Shown here: positions 1-9,286 of the stretch, piece by piece | How the letters are laid out: each line of letters starts with the position of its first letter | How positions within the stretch are numbered: position 1 is the stretch's first letter | Assembly (NCBI RefSeq): GCF_009862785.1 | Contig: NZ_WWHU01000001.1 | Location: 992,001 to 1,056,000, forward strand | Reading direction: 5' to 3' | DNA: 64,000 nucleotides | DNA from: Gordonia sp. SID5947 | GTDB lineage: Bacteria; Actinomycetota; Actinomycetes; Mycobacteriales; Mycobacteriaceae | Translations under genes and position numbers: made by a program | The notes under the pieces: model-generated | What the model saw: only the letters and a program-made list of their open reading frames with translations | The model's database searches: none | What the model was told of the DNA's origin: nothing

Positions 1-571
1 GGAACGAGAAGCGAAACGCCGCCTCGCGCTCGAGTCCCAGGAAGAGTCCGGCACTGGCGGTAGCGCCCGAACGCGAGACCCCGGGAACCAGCGCCAGACA
101 CTGCGCCAGACCCATCACCACGCCGTCACGCAACGTCAGTTGCTCCATCGAGCGTTCTTTGCGGCCGTACCGCTCGGCGAGCCAGATGACACCGGCGAAC
201 ACGATCAGCACCGTCGCGACCAGCCAGAGATTTCGCCCGGAGGTCCGGATCTGGTCCTTGAAAAGAAAGCCGAGGACACCGATCGGGATGGTCGCGAAGA
301 TCACATACCAGCCGATGCGGTAATCGAGGCCGCGTGCCTCCCGGTCGGTCAGGCCGCGAAACCACGCCGCCACGATCCGCACGATGTCACGCGCGAAGTA
401 GACGAGCACAGCGGCTTCGGTCCCGAGTTGTGTGACCGCGGTGAACGAAGCTCCGGCATCTCCTCCGAACATGATCTCCGAGGCGATTCGCAGATGGCCC
501 GACGACGAGATCGGCAGGAACTCGGTGAGACCCTGGAGCGCGCCGAGCACGATCGACTGGGTCCACGTCAT
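1..571 (-). CDS. uppP: Undecaprenyl-diphosphatase UppP (BacA), 3' end outside window
   Basis: Integral membrane phosphatase that recycles undecaprenyl diphosphate to the monophosphate carrier for peptidoglycan and other envelope polymers. The N-terminal signature [13 protein letters not shown] lies near residues 15-27 and the second signature [10 protein letters not shown] near residue 165, close to the window edge. About 190 codons are present of a usual 270-280, so the C-terminus is missing. I chose the ATG at 571 because [15 protein letters not shown] aligns with the usual family N-terminus. An in-frame GTG at 583 lies 8 nt after a TAGCAT -10-like hexamer (592-597) and could be a leaderless start. 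It is divergent from the lppL-type gene. Confidence 0.93.
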   Translation of the reverse strand, partial: MTWTQSIVLGALQGLTEFLPISSSGHLRIASEIMFGGDAGASFTAVTQLGTEAAVLVYFARDIVRIVAAWFRGLTDREARGLDYRIGWYVIFATIPIGVLGFLFKDQIRTSGRNLWLVATVLIVFAGVIWLAERYGRKERSMEQLTLRDGVVMGLAQCLALVPGVSRSGATASAGLFLGLEREAAFRFSF

Positions 572-723
572 GGTGTCAGTCACGGCCCGAGATGCTACGT
601 GGAAACCCGCTACGGCACCGCATCACGCACATCGGCGTTTCCCGGCATCCGACGCAGATCCGACGCGTCCCGCGGTCGCGACCCGACGCGTCCCGGATCG
701 GTGTCGTGACGCAAGATGGTGAC

Positions 724-1836
724 ATGCACGTGCCCAGATCGCCGCGCCCCACCACCCTGTTCGCCGCGGTGCGCGGGTCCCGGCCACTGGCCGCCGTCGG
801 CGTCGGGATCGCCACCGTCGTGCTCGTCGCGGGGTGTGGATCCTCCGGCGACACGTCTTCGACCCCGGACGTGCCGACCGTCACACCGGCGACCGCAGCA
901 CAATCTCCGCCCGGCCCGGCTGCCGCGCCTGCCGGCGTGGTGGTGCCGACACCGGCGAACAGCCGTGGGCTGGCCATCGACTCGGGCCGCCTCGCCGTGC
1001 TGGATCCCGCCGGGACCACGGTCCTGCGGTACGACGTCGACCAGATCACCGGTGCCCCGCAGCGTTCGACGACACCTCCGCTGACCCGCATCGTGGGTGA
1101 CGGGGGTGGATCGTTTCTCGGCGTCGGGCCGGACGTCATCGCACGCGTTGCCGCCGATGGTGCGGTGACCACCACCCCGATCTCGGCCGCCGATCCAACC
1201 GCGGTGGCCCGCACCGCATCCGGTCAGGTGCTCGTCGGCACCGCCGATGGCCGGCTGCTGGTGTTCGATCGCGACCTGAGACCCGGCCGGGTCATCGACA
1301 AGTTCATCCGCGTCGATCAGATCACCGTGTCGCCGCCCGGCGCCGACCTCGCCGAGGAACAGGTCGTCGTCCTCGATCGTGCGCAGTCGTCGGTCACCCC
1401 GGTCACCCTGTCCGACGGAGACCTCGGCCCCGCGTTGCGAGCGGGCAACGGCGCGACCAACTCCACCGTCGACCGCTACGGGCGTGTGCTGGTGACCAAC
1501 ACGCGTGATGACGAACTCATCGGCTTCTTCGGCTCGCCGCTGGTCATGCGATTCCGGTATCCTGTGGCGGACGGTCCGTTCGCCGTAGACTACGACGACA
1601 CCCACAACCTGGTGTGGATGTCGACGACCGCGAACAACGAGGTGGTGGCCTATGACCTGTCCGGTGGCGAACCAGCGGAGAGACATCGGTTCCCGGCTGT
1701 GGCCCAACCGGACAGCATCGCCGTCGACGACCGGTCCGGCACCGTGTACGTGCTGTCGGCCCGCGGCGGTCTGCAGATCGTCCCGCGCGACTACCGCCAG
1801 CGCGGAGTCCTTCCGGTTGCTCCGTCGGGCCGGTGA
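724..1836 (+). CDS. lppL: LppL-like lipoprotein, probable beta-propeller
   Basis: A 370-residue secreted lipoprotein. It has a basic N-terminus, a hydrophobic segment at about residues 22-36 and the lipobox LVAGC with the lipidated cysteine at Cys38, so it should be anchored on the outer face of the cytoplasmic membrane. After a Pro/Ala/Thr-rich linker, the body repeats short segments such as LAVLDPAGT, LLVFDRDL, VVVLDR, LVWMSTT and GTVYVLSA, which suggests a six-bladed beta-propeller. Position between uppP and pyrD matches M. tuberculosis Rv2138 (lppL). The ATG at 724 is the only start that places the signal peptide at the N-terminus. It ends in a 4-nt gTGA overlap with the next gene. Molecular function is unknown. 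Confidence 0.85.
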   Translation: MHVPRSPRPTTLFAAVRGSRPLAAVGVGIATVVLVAGCGSSGDTSSTPDVPTVTPATAAQSPPGPAAAPAGVVVPTPANSRGLAIDSGRLAVLDPAGTTVLRYDVDQITGAPQRSTTPPLTRIVGDGGGSFLGVGPDVIARVAADGAVTTTPISAADPTAVARTASGQVLVGTADGRLLVFDRDLRPGRVIDKFIRVDQITVSPPGADLAEEQVVVLDRAQSSVTPVTLSDGDLGPALRAGNGATNSTVDRYGRVLVTNTRDDELIGFFGSPLVMRFRYPVADGPFAVDYDDTHNLVWMSTTANNEVVAYDLSGGEPAERHRFPAVAQPDSIAVDDRSGTVYVLSARGGLQIVPRDYRQRGVLPVAPSGR

Positions 1837-2171
1837 CCATGTCGTCTAGCCAGAGCGCCGGCGGTCGCGCACCTCGCCACGGTCGCGCATCGTCGCGGCA
1901 CGGATCCCGCCATCCCCGCGGATGGGAGGTGAGCTCGGACACCCACGAGTGTGTGCTCCTCAGCCTGCCTCCCGACGTGACCAGGATCAGTGCGTCGATG
2001 CGGTTGTCGATCGAGGCCGAGTTCGGTGGGTGGGAACTGAAGCGGGTCCGCCTCTACTCCGACGGGACGCGAAAAGTGCTGCTACGCCGCAAGAAGCCGC
2101 CGCGTCCCCGCCCGGCCGACGACGGTCTCGTCCGCCCCGCTTACCCCGACGAGGGGGCCACCGCGTGTTGA
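1833..2171 (+). CDS. DUF5703 family protein
   Basis: A 112-residue basic protein starting at a GTG that overlaps the stop of the lipoprotein gene (gTGA), so translation is probably coupled. The core, about residues 30-85, has a small alpha/beta pattern ending in [21 protein letters not shown]. This resembles the actinobacterial DUF5703 family (a tyrosine/tryptophan-rich 'GxWEL.R.R.Y.DG.R.V.LRR' pattern recalled from memory). The C-terminus, rich in Pro and Arg, is probably disordered. Its stop overlaps the pyrD start, giving a lppL-DUF5703-pyrD operon. No enzymatic residue stands out and the role is unknown. Confidence 0.75.
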   Translation: MTMSSSQSAGGRAPRHGRASSRHGSRHPRGWEVSSDTHECVLLSLPPDVTRISASMRLSIEAEFGGWELKRVRLYSDGTRKVLLRRKKPPRPRPADDGLVRPAYPDEGATAC

Positions 2172-3265
2172 GCCGGATCAACGGGGTGATCTACCCGATC
2201 CTGTTGCGCCTGATGTTCCGGCTCTCGCCGGAGCGCATCCACGCGATCGCCTTCCGCGCCATCGCCGTCGTGGGCCGGACCCCGCTCCTGCGCCAGGCGG
2301 CCGCACGGTTGTTGGCCACCGACGACCCGGTACTCCGGCAACGGGTCTTCGGTGTCGACTTCCCCGCGCCCCTCGGCCTGGCCGCCGGATTCGACAAGAG
2401 CGCGTCGGCGGTGAACGCCTGGGGGCAGCTCGGATTCGGCTACGCCGAGATCGGGACCATCACCGGACAGGCCCAGCCCGGCAATCCCGCCCCGCGGCTC
2501 TTCCGACTGCCCGCCGACCGCGCACTCGTCAACCGGATGGGGTTCAACAACCCGGGATCCGATGCGGCCGCCCGGCATCTCGCGGGATTGCGACCCGGAC
2601 CGGTGAGCATCCCGATCGGGGCGAACATCGGCAAGACGAAGGTCGTACCGGTCGAGGATGCCGTCGACGACTACCGGGTCAGCGCCCGCGCACTCGGACC
2701 GCTCGCCGACTTCGTGGTGGTCAACGTGAGCTCACCCAACACCCCGGGCCTCCGTGACCTCCAGGCCGTCGACTCGTTGCGACCGATCCTGACGGCGGTG
2801 CGCGACGAGGTCACCGTTCCGGTGCTGGTGAAGATCGCCCCCGATCTCGCCGACGCGGACATCGACGCCGTGGCCGATCTTGCCGTCGAACTCGGGCTCG
2901 CCGGGATCGTGGCGACCAACACGACCATCGAACGCGCGGGTCTGCGGACCCCTGCCCACGATGTCGCCGCGCTGGGCGCGGGCGGTCTGTCGGGCGCCCC
3001 GCTCGCCGATCGTTCACTGGCCGTTCTGCGACGACTCCACGCACGCGTCGGCGGGCGGGTCGCACTCGTCAGCGTCGGCGGGATCGAGACCGTCGACCAG
3101 GCCTGGGAGCGCATCATCTCAGGCGCCGATCTCCTGCAGGGCTATACGGGATTCATCTACGGCGGACCGTTGTGGGTCAAGCAGATACATGACGGCATCG
3201 CCGAACGAGTGCGCGCGGAAGGTTTTGCCTGCCTGGCCGACGCGGTGGGCTCCGCCGCCTCGTAG
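2165..3265 (+). CDS. pyrD: Dihydroorotate dehydrogenase (quinone), class 2
   Basis: Oxidises dihydroorotate to orotate with FMN and passes electrons to the quinone pool, the fourth step of pyrimidine synthesis. It is membrane-associated through the N-terminal helical extension (about residues 1-40, [19 protein letters not shown]), which marks class 2. Seen in the 366-residue product: the FMN/substrate region [17 protein letters not shown], and [14 protein letters not shown], whose second serine (about Ser190) is the catalytic base of class 2 enzymes. The C-terminal FMN-phosphate loops are VSVGGI and [11 protein letters not shown]. The GTG at 2165 overlaps the preceding stop by 7 nt. An open frame continues upstream, but it lies inside the DUF5703 gene and shows no homology. 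Confidence 0.96.
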   Translation: MLSRINGVIYPILLRLMFRLSPERIHAIAFRAIAVVGRTPLLRQAAARLLATDDPVLRQRVFGVDFPAPLGLAAGFDKSASAVNAWGQLGFGYAEIGTITGQAQPGNPAPRLFRLPADRALVNRMGFNNPGSDAAARHLAGLRPGPVSIPIGANIGKTKVVPVEDAVDDYRVSARALGPLADFVVVNVSSPNTPGLRDLQAVDSLRPILTAVRDEVTVPVLVKIAPDLADADIDAVADLAVELGLAGIVATNTTIERAGLRTPAHDVAALGAGGLSGAPLADRSLAVLRRLHARVGGRVALVSVGGIETVDQAWERIISGADLLQGYTGFIYGGPLWVKQIHDGIAERVRAEGFACLADAVGSAAS

Positions 3266-3316
3266 CCCTGACACGCGCACGTCCGCGTATGCCAGGGCCA
3301 CCGGCGGGTCGGGGCC

Positions 3317-3859
3317 TCAGACGTCCTCGGACGCCTGCTCGTACGTGCCGGCGATGGTCGCGCGGGCGATCGCGTGCGAGAACAGATTGAACCCGAGGTA
3401 GGCGGGCGTCGCGCCGTCCGGCAGCCCGAGCGACTCGACGTCGACGGCGTGCACCACGACGAAGTAACGGTGCGGACCGTGACCGGGCGGCGGCGCCGCC
3501 CCGATGAACCGCTTCTGCCCGGCGTCGTTGGCCAGGGTCACGGCGCCGGACGGCAGCCCGCTGCCGGTGTCGTCGCCGGCGCCGGCCGGAAGCGAGGTCA
3601 CCGACACCGGGATGTCGGCGACCGCCCAGTGCCAGAATCCCGACGCCGTCGGTGCATCCGGGTCGTATACGGTGACCGCGAAACTCTTGGTCTCCGAAGG
3701 AAATCCGGACCAGGTCAGGTCCGGCGACAGATCTTCGCCACCGGCGCCCATGATCCCGCTCACCTGCTCGTTGCGAAGCGAACCGCCGTCGGCGATGCTC
3801 TCCGACGTCAGGGCGAAGCCGGGCAGTGTGGGTAGCGGATCGTACGGGTTGAACGGCAT
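3317..3859 (-). CDS. YbhB/YbcL-type PEBP-like protein
   Basis: A 180-residue cytosolic protein of the phosphatidylethanolamine-binding-protein/Raf-kinase-inhibitor-like family, corresponding by position to Rv2140c. Family ligand-pocket features are visible: [12 protein letters not shown], the [17 protein letters not shown] block (DPDAP and the HW pair near residues 66-79) and [19 protein letters not shown] ribosome site AAAGGTG lies 6 nt before the ATG. It is convergent with pyrD and lies 57 nt downstream of the M20 peptidase on the same strand, so the two may be cotranscribed. The biochemical role of bacterial PEBPs is not settled. Confidence 0.9.
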   Translation of the reverse strand: MPFNPYDPLPTLPGFALTSESIADGGSLRNEQVSGIMGAGGEDLSPDLTWSGFPSETKSFAVTVYDPDAPTASGFWHWAVADIPVSVTSLPAGAGDDTGSGLPSGAVTLANDAGQKRFIGAAPPPGHGPHRYFVVVHAVDVESLGLPDGATPAYLGFNLFSHAIARATIAGTYEQASEDV

Positions 3860-3916
3860 CAGAACACCTTTCTCGGGTCAGCGCAGGACAGGTCCGACGT
3901 TACGGACCCCAGTACA

Positions 3917-5263
3917 TCAACTGTGTAGCAGAAAGTGCTCGAAGACCTTGGTTCCGAACACCACCGCGTCGACCGGTACGCGTTCGTCCACCCCGTGGAA
4001 CAGCGCGGCGAAATCGAGATCGGGCGGGAGTTGGAGCGGCGCGAAACCGAAGCAGCGGATACCGAGCTTGGCGAACGCCTTCGCGTCGGTGCCGCCCGAG
4101 AGCATGTACGGAACCGTGGTCCCCTGCGGGTCGTGCGCGAGGATCGCATCGTTCATCGCGTCGACGAGATGGCCGTCGAACGTCGTCTCGTACGAATCGA
4201 GGTGCGTGATCCACTCGCGGGTCACGTTGGGGCCGATGAGTTCGTCGACCTCCTTCTCGAACGCGTCCTGACGGCCGGGCAGCACGCGGCAGTCGACGAC
4301 GGCCTCCGCCTTCTGCGGGATCACGTTCGCTTTGTAGCCCGCCTTGAGCATCGTGGGGTTCGCGGTGTCACGAAGCGTCGCGCCGATGATCCGCGCCAGA
4401 TTGCCGAGCTTGAACAATGTCGTGTCGAGGTCCGGGGCATCGGGCCGCAGATCCAGTCCGGTCTCGTCGGAGACCGTGGCGAGGAACTGACTCACGGATT
4501 CGGTCATCACCAGCGGGAAGGTGTGCCGGCCGAGGCGGGCAACGGCTTCGGCGACCTCCGTGACGGCGTTGTCGGAATGAAGGAACGAGCCGTGCCCCGC
4601 GGTGGCGTCCGCCGTCAGACGCATCCACGACAACCCCTTCTCGGCGGTCTCGACGAGATAGAGGCGGCGTTGCGTACCGTCGGGACGATCGACGGTGAGC
4701 GAGAAACCGCCCACCTCGCCCACTGCCTCGGTGACACTCTCGAAGAGGTCGGGACGATTCTGGACCAACCAGTGGGAGCCCCATGTCCCACCCGCCTCCT
4801 CATCGGCGAGGAAGGCGAACACGATCTCGCGCGGCGGCACTGTTCCGTCACGTTTGAACTGGCGTGCGAGCGCCAGCGCCATACCGACCATGTCCTTCAT
4901 GTCGACCGCGCCACGTCCCCAGATGTAGCCGTCGGAAACGGTTCCGGAGAACGGGTGCACGCTCCAGTCCGCGGGCTCCGCCGGGACCACGTCGAGGTGG
5001 CCGTGGACGAGCAATGCTCCGCGATCGGAGTCCACCGGACCCGGGAGCCGGGCGAAGACGTTGCCCCGGCCGGGCCGGCCGGACTCCACATACTGTGTCG
5101 TGTATCCGACCTCCTCGAGCGTCCGCGCAACCCACTTCGCGCAGTCCTCTTCGCCTTTGGTGGTCTCCTCTTCGCCGGTGTTCGTCGTGTCGAACCGGAT
5201 CAGGCTACTCACGATGTCGACCACTTCATCGACCGCGCGATCGGCCACAGGCTGGGAAGTCAC
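3917..5263 (-). CDS. M20 family metallopeptidase (DapE/carboxypeptidase-like)
   Basis: A 448-residue zinc hydrolase of the M20/M28 clan. The metal-site motifs are HGHLDVVPAEPADWSVHPF (near residue 88, His and Asp ligands), GRGAVDMKD and the catalytic pair in LADEEAGGTWGSHW (near residue 150). The dimerisation domain follows, and a late histidine occurs in SGGTDAK and the C-terminal block. It is longer than true succinyl-diaminopimelate desuccinylase (about 375 aa) and matches the mycobacterial Rv2141c type, whose physiological substrate is uncertain. The start is a GTG preceded by GAGGG. Synteny uppP-lppL-pyrD-PEBP-M20 is that of M. tuberculosis. Confidence 0.9.
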   Translation of the reverse strand: MTSQPVADRAVDEVVDIVSSLIRFDTTNTGEEETTKGEEDCAKWVARTLEEVGYTTQYVESGRPGRGNVFARLPGPVDSDRGALLVHGHLDVVPAEPADWSVHPFSGTVSDGYIWGRGAVDMKDMVGMALALARQFKRDGTVPPREIVFAFLADEEAGGTWGSHWLVQNRPDLFESVTEAVGEVGGFSLTVDRPDGTQRRLYLVETAEKGLSWMRLTADATAGHGSFLHSDNAVTEVAEAVARLGRHTFPLVMTESVSQFLATVSDETGLDLRPDAPDLDTTLFKLGNLARIIGATLRDTANPTMLKAGYKANVIPQKAEAVVDCRVLPGRQDAFEKEVDELIGPNVTREWITHLDSYETTFDGHLVDAMNDAILAHDPQGTTVPYMLSGGTDAKAFAKLGIRCFGFAPLQLPPDLDFAALFHGVDERVPVDAVVFGTKVFEHFLLHS

Positions 5264-5330
5264 CCCTCACTCCTACGGGATTTGGGATACACGGGCAACC
5301 TCGGTTAGGGTTATGCCCGCGCTACGAGAG

Positions 5331-5415
5331 GTCCGAGTGGCGGAATGGCAGACGCGCTAGCTTGAGGTGCTAGTGCCCTATTAACGGGCGTGGGGGTTCA
5401 AGTCCCCCTCGGACA
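5331..5415 (+). tRNA. tRNA-Leu (anticodon GAG)
   Basis: An 85-nt class II tRNA. The acceptor stem GTCCGAG pairs with CTCGGAC. The anticodon stem CTAGC/GCTAG encloses the loop TTGAGGT, giving anticodon GAG, which reads CUC/CUU leucine codons. A long variable arm (TGCCC...GGGCG) and a GGGGG-TTCAAGT-CCCCC T-arm complete the molecule. CCA is not encoded. A strong rho-independent terminator follows within 10 nt. Confidence 0.96.
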
Positions 5416-5422
5416 CAGAATC

Positions 5423-5455
5423 AGAACCCCGGCCGGGTGGCCGGGGTTCTTTTTT
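5423..5455 (+). terminator. Rho-independent terminator of tRNA-Leu
   Basis: A perfect 12-bp inverted repeat (AGAACCCCGGCC, loop GGGT, GGCCGGGGTTCT) is followed by five further T. It lies 8 nt after the tRNA end. Confidence 0.93.
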
Positions 5456-5486
5456 GTGCCCATCCGGCGCCATGACGAGAATGGCA

Positions 5487-5515
5487 TTTCCATTATTGGA
5501 AACGTGGCTTATGCT
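5487..5515 (+). promoter_or_regulatory. Palindromic operator/promoter of the DUF35-thiolase pair
   Basis: A perfect palindrome, TTTCCA-TTAT-TGGAAA (5487-5502), lies in an unusually A/T-rich stretch. A -10-like TATGCT (5510-5515) is 17 nt downstream of the left arm, so the palindrome would overlap the -35 region. The ribosome site GGAGGA (5543-5548) and the ATG at 5555 follow. The arrangement suits a dimeric repressor. The sequence is not the KstR or KstR2 motif as I know them, so the regulator is unassigned. Confidence 0.5.
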
Positions 5516-5554
5516 TACGCAGAATCCATAGCCATCGACGTCGGAGGAAACGAC

Positions 5555-5968
5555 ATGCCCAAGGCGCTGGCGCCAGAGATCTCCACTTGGCCCGACCAGA
5601 ATCCGCAGCTCATCGGCACCCGTTGTGCCACGTGCGAGTTCACCGCATTTCCCGCTCAGGACACCTGCCCCAAATGCAGCTCGCGCGACACGTCGGACGT
5701 GCGGTTGCCACGGAGCGGGACGCTGGTGGCGTGGACCGTGCAGGGGTTTCCTCCCGGCGCCCCGTACATCGGCGCCACGGGCAAGGACTTCGTCCCCTTC
5801 GGCGTCGGTCTGGTCCAACTCGACGACGTGGTGCGCGTGGAGGCACGGCTCACCGAGAACGACCCCGCAAAGCTGCAGTTCGGGCAGGCCGTCGAGCTCA
5901 CCATGATCCCGTTCGCCACCGACGACGACGGTGACGAGATCTACACCTTCGCCTTCGCCCCGGCCTGA
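5555..5968 (+). CDS. DUF35 OB-fold zinc-ribbon protein
   Basis: A 137-residue acyl-CoA-binding-type protein. The N-terminal rubredoxin-like zinc ribbon shows two CxxC pairs (GTRCATCEF and DTCPKCSS, near residues 22-42), followed by an OB-fold (GTLVAWTV, PFGVGLVQLDD, VELTMIPF). Such proteins partner thiolase-like lipid-transfer proteins in CoA-ester metabolism, for example ChsH2-DUF35 with Ltp2 in steroid side-chain degradation, or form acyltransferase complexes. The gene for a thiolase-like protein starts 16 nt downstream. GGAGGA 6 nt before the ATG fixes the start. The substrate cannot be read from the sequence. Confidence 0.88.
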   Translation: MPKALAPEISTWPDQNPQLIGTRCATCEFTAFPAQDTCPKCSSRDTSDVRLPRSGTLVAWTVQGFPPGAPYIGATGKDFVPFGVGLVQLDDVVRVEARLTENDPAKLQFGQAVELTMIPFATDDDGDEIYTFAFAPA

Positions 5969-5984
5969 CCCAGAGAGGAACCTC

Positions 5985-7130
5985 ATGACGAACGACGTAG
6001 CCATCATCGGCGTCGGTCTCCATCCCTTCGGACGGTTCGACAAGACCGCCATGCAGATGGGCGCCGAGGCCATCCACCTCGCACTCGACGATGCCGGTGT
6101 CGAGTGGAAAGACATCCAGTTCGGTTTCGGCGGCAGCTACGAGATCTCGAATCCGGACGCTGTCACCCGACTGGTGGGCTTGACCGGTATCACCTTCACC
6201 AACGTGTTCAATGCGTGTGCCACGTCGGCGAGCGCCATCGCGCAGACCGCCGACACCATCCGGCTGGGCACCTACGACATCGGCATCGCGGTGGGCATGG
6301 ACAAGCACCCCCGCGGCGCTTTCACCGACAACCCGGCGAAGCTGGCGCTCCCCCAGTGGTACGCCCAGAACGGTCAGTTCCTGACCACCAAGTTCTTCGG
6401 GATGAAGGCCAACCGCTACATCCACGACCACAACATCTCGCAGTCCACCCTCGCCGAGGTCGCGGCCAAGAACTTCCGCAACGGCGAACGGAATCCGAAC
6501 GCCTTTCGTCGCAGCCCGATCCCGGCCGATCAGATCCTGAACTCGCCGATGGTCAACTATCCGCTCACGCAGTACATGTTCTGTTCGCCGGACGAGGGAG
6601 CGGCTGCCGTGATCATGTGCCGCGGCGACATCGCGCACAGGTTCACCGACAAGCCGGTGTTCCTGCGTGCCAGTGAGATCCGCACACGCCGTTACGGCGC
6701 CTACGAGGTGCACGCCACCTCTGCGCCGATCGAGGAGGACGTGTCGCCGACGGTCTACGCCGCCCGTGCGGCCTACGAGCGGGCCGGAATCGGGCCCGAG
6801 GACGTCGACATCGCCCAGCTGCAGGACACCGACGCCGGTGCCGAGATCATCCACATGGCCGAGACCGGGCTGTGCAAGGACGGGGAGCAGGAGCAGCTCC
6901 TCGCCGACGGTGCCACCGAGATCACCGGATCGATCCCGGTCAACACCGACGGCGGGTTGATCGCCAACGGCGAACCGATCGGGGCGTCCGGGCTTCGCCA
7001 GATGCACGAACTCGTCCGCCAGCTACGCGGGGAGGCCGGCGACCGGCAGGTACCGGGTTCACCCAAGGTCGGGCTGGCCCAGGTCTACGGCGCCCCGGGT
7101 ACCGCGTCGGCGACGATCGTCTCGCTCTGA
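5985..7130 (+). CDS. Thiolase-like / lipid-transfer protein (SCP-x thiolase family)
   Basis: A 381-residue thiolase-fold protein. The N-terminal half carries the nucleophile region NACATSASAIAQ, with the cysteine near residue 78. The C-terminal domain has GPEDVDIAQLQDT, GSIPVNTDGGLIANGEPIGASGL-type loops (HGHP- and GH-like positions) and GLAQVYGAPGTASATI. It belongs to the non-condensing or retro-aldol lipid-transfer-protein branch, which usually acts with a DUF35 partner, and that partner is encoded immediately upstream with GAGAGG between them. Likely roles are CoA-ester thiolysis or aldol cleavage in lipid or steroid catabolism, but the exact reaction is inference. Confidence 0.85.
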   Translation: MTNDVAIIGVGLHPFGRFDKTAMQMGAEAIHLALDDAGVEWKDIQFGFGGSYEISNPDAVTRLVGLTGITFTNVFNACATSASAIAQTADTIRLGTYDIGIAVGMDKHPRGAFTDNPAKLALPQWYAQNGQFLTTKFFGMKANRYIHDHNISQSTLAEVAAKNFRNGERNPNAFRRSPIPADQILNSPMVNYPLTQYMFCSPDEGAAAVIMCRGDIAHRFTDKPVFLRASEIRTRRYGAYEVHATSAPIEEDVSPTVYAARAAYERAGIGPEDVDIAQLQDTDAGAEIIHMAETGLCKDGEQEQLLADGATEITGSIPVNTDGGLIANGEPIGASGLRQMHELVRQLRGEAGDRQVPGSPKVGLAQVYGAPGTASATIVSL

Positions 7131-7155
7131 CAGCTCTGTCGGGATCCTGCGGGGC

Positions 7156-8121
7156 TCACCGCGATGTGGCGATGGCCGCCATGCCGTTCCGGTACGGCAG
7201 TTCGATGTCGTTCGCGTCGTAGCTGCGCAGGATCGCCAGACGGATTCGTCGCTGCAGCGACCACTGGGCGTTCGGCTTGGTCTTCAGGGTCATGCGCAGG
7301 ACCACCATGTCGGGGGCGACCTCCTGGATGCCGAGCATCTCGGGAACACCGAGGACGTCAACGGCAACCGTCTCGTCCTTCAGCACCTCGTTGGCCGCCT
7401 CGAGTGCGACTTCCTGAGCGCGGTCGAGATCGGCGCTCAGCGCGACCGGCACCTCGACACGTGCCACTGCGTACTCCTGGCTCATGTTGCCGACGCGGGC
7501 GATCTCACCGTTGCGGACGTACCAGAGCGTGCCGTCGAGATCGCGCACCGTGGTGATGCGCAGGCCGACGGTCTCCACCTCGCCGATGGCCTCCCCGAGG
7601 TCGACGATGTCGCCGACACCGTACTGGTCCTCGAGCAGCATGAACACGCCGGACACGAAGTCTTTGACCAGGTTCTGTGCGCCGAAACCGATCGCAAGTC
7701 CGACCACGCCGGCGGATGCGATGAACGGAGCGATGTTGACTCCGAGGACGCTCAGGATCGACAGCACCACCCACACCAGCAGGATGATCGAGACCGTCGA
7801 CTTCATCACCGAGCCGATCGTCTTGGCTCGTTGTGCTCGTCGCTCGGCGACCGCGGGGTTACGCGCCGCCGCCGGTGTCCGCTCCCGCAGGTGACGCAGC
7901 AGAGCAGGCTTGCGCTGCGACGTGTTGCCGGAGTCGGTCTTCGGCCGCCTGGTGGCCCGATCGATCGCGCGGTGCAGCAGGAAGCGCACGATCAGCGCGA
8001 TCACGATGTATGTCACGATGCGGATCGGCGTCTCGATGATCCACTCGCGATTTGTCTCCGTCCATTCGAAGGCGAGCGTTTGAGCTGTCATGCCCACGAC
8101 CGTACGGATGTGATCTCTCAT
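7156..8121 (-). CDS. MscS-family mechanosensitive ion channel
   Basis: A 321-residue membrane protein. A first hydrophobic segment lies at about residues 32-50, followed by a basic, probably cytoplasmic stretch (residues 55-105). Two further membrane segments precede the pore helix and the hallmark GFGAQNLVKDFVSGVFMLLEDQ (within about residues 155-178). The beta domain shows VGDIVDLGEAIGEVE. MscS channels release solutes on hypoosmotic shock, and actinobacterial members of this size may also act in solute export. The start at 8121 is preferred, with an ATG at 8091 as alternative. It is convergent with the thiolase gene (25 nt gap) and divergent from the nucleoside hydrolase gene. Confidence 0.92.
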   Translation of the reverse strand: MRDHIRTVVGMTAQTLAFEWTETNREWIIETPIRIVTYIVIALIVRFLLHRAIDRATRRPKTDSGNTSQRKPALLRHLRERTPAAARNPAVAERRAQRAKTIGSVMKSTVSIILLVWVVLSILSVLGVNIAPFIASAGVVGLAIGFGAQNLVKDFVSGVFMLLEDQYGVGDIVDLGEAIGEVETVGLRITTVRDLDGTLWYVRNGEIARVGNMSQEYAVARVEVPVALSADLDRAQEVALEAANEVLKDETVAVDVLGVPEMLGIQEVAPDMVVLRMTLKTKPNAQWSLQRRIRLAILRSYDANDIELPYRNGMAAIATSR

Positions 8122-8199
8122 GTCCAGTTGTGAGCGCCGTCAGCTGGGGCGTCGACCACACAGTGCGGCGAATCTCACGGTGCGGTCCACAATGGAGCC

Positions 8200-9258
8200 G
8201 TGACCCGTCTCATCTTCGATTGCGACACCGGCATCGACGACTCGCTCGCCCTCCTGTATCTCCTGGCCCGCCGCGATGTCGAGCTGGTCGGGATAGCCTC
8301 GACCGCCGGCAACGTGCCGGTGGACGTGGTCACCACCAACAACCTGGCGTGGCTCGAGGTGTGTGGACGCGCCGAGATCCCCGTGCACACCGGGTCGCCG
8401 GTACCCCTCGCGGCCGAACCGATGACGACCGAGAACACCCACGGTCCACTCGGGGTCGGTTACGCCGAACTCCCACCCACCACGTTGTCGGCCAGCAGGA
8501 TCGACGCCGCAGACGCCTGGATCGCGGCGGCCGCGGCACACCCCGGAGAGTTGATCGGCCTGGTGACCGGTCCACTGACCTCCTTGGCAACCGCGATCCG
8601 GCGAGATCCCGCCCTCCCGTCGAGGCTGGCCCGCCTGGTGATCATGGGTGGTGCGTTCCACGTGCACGGCAACACCACACCCACATCGGAATGGAACGTC
8701 GCGGTGGACCCCGAGGCGGCTGCCGAGGTGTTCGACGCGTTCGGACGCGAGGGCGCGGAACCACCCATCGTCTGCTCCCTCGACATCACCGAGTCGGTGG
8801 CGATGACACCCGACCATCTGGTCCGCCTCGCCGCGACGGCGGGCAGCAGCCCCGTCGAGTGCCCCGACCCCACCGACGAGACCGGCCTCCGATCGGTATC
8901 CGACAACATGCTGATCCGGCACCTCGTGGATGCGGTGCGCTTCTATCTCGAGTTCCACCACGCCCACGACGAGGGCTACATCGCACATCTCCACGATCCG
9001 TTCGCGGCCATGGTGGCACTCGCGCCCGATATCGTGACGACGATCCCGGCTCGCGTCGACGTGGAGCTGATCGGGCGACACACGCGAGGCATGACCGTTG
9101 CCGACGAACGATCCATGACAGGGCCGCCCAACGCTCGCATCGCCATCACGACCGACGTCGACGCGGTGTTCGACGACCTGATCGAGACGGTCGGTTCGCT
9201 GGCGAGATCGTTTGCCGCATCGGGCAATTCGGGCAGTCCGAGCGTCACCCGGGCGTGA
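8200..9258 (+). CDS. Nucleoside hydrolase (IunH/inosine-uridine type)
   Basis: A 352-residue N-ribohydrolase that would split ribonucleosides into base and ribose for salvage. The calcium-binding signature DCDTGIDDSLALLYL occupies residues 6-20, which is the family DxDxGxDD motif. ENTHGPLG and TSEWNVAVDPEAA match other active-site loops, the latter being the N-A/V-xxDPEAA segment. There is no clear ribosome site; CACAAT 6 nt before the GTG may be a leaderless -10. The substrate range (purine or pyrimidine nucleosides, or a ribosylated cofactor) cannot be set from sequence. Confidence 0.9.
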   Translation: MTRLIFDCDTGIDDSLALLYLLARRDVELVGIASTAGNVPVDVVTTNNLAWLEVCGRAEIPVHTGSPVPLAAEPMTTENTHGPLGVGYAELPPTTLSASRIDAADAWIAAAAAHPGELIGLVTGPLTSLATAIRRDPALPSRLARLVIMGGAFHVHGNTTPTSEWNVAVDPEAAAEVFDAFGREGAEPPIVCSLDITESVAMTPDHLVRLAATAGSSPVECPDPTDETGLRSVSDNMLIRHLVDAVRFYLEFHHAHDEGYIAHLHDPFAAMVALAPDIVTTIPARVDVELIGRHTRGMTVADERSMTGPPNARIAITTDVDAVFDDLIETVGSLARSFAASGNSGSPSVTRA

Positions 9259-9286
9259 ACACCTGCGCATCCCGGTAGTGCAGGCG

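Noticed and set aside
5331..5415. tRNA-Leu as an integration site for a mobile element
   Set aside because: No integrase, repeated tRNA 3' end or phage gene follows. The downstream DUF35-thiolase pair looks like normal chromosome.
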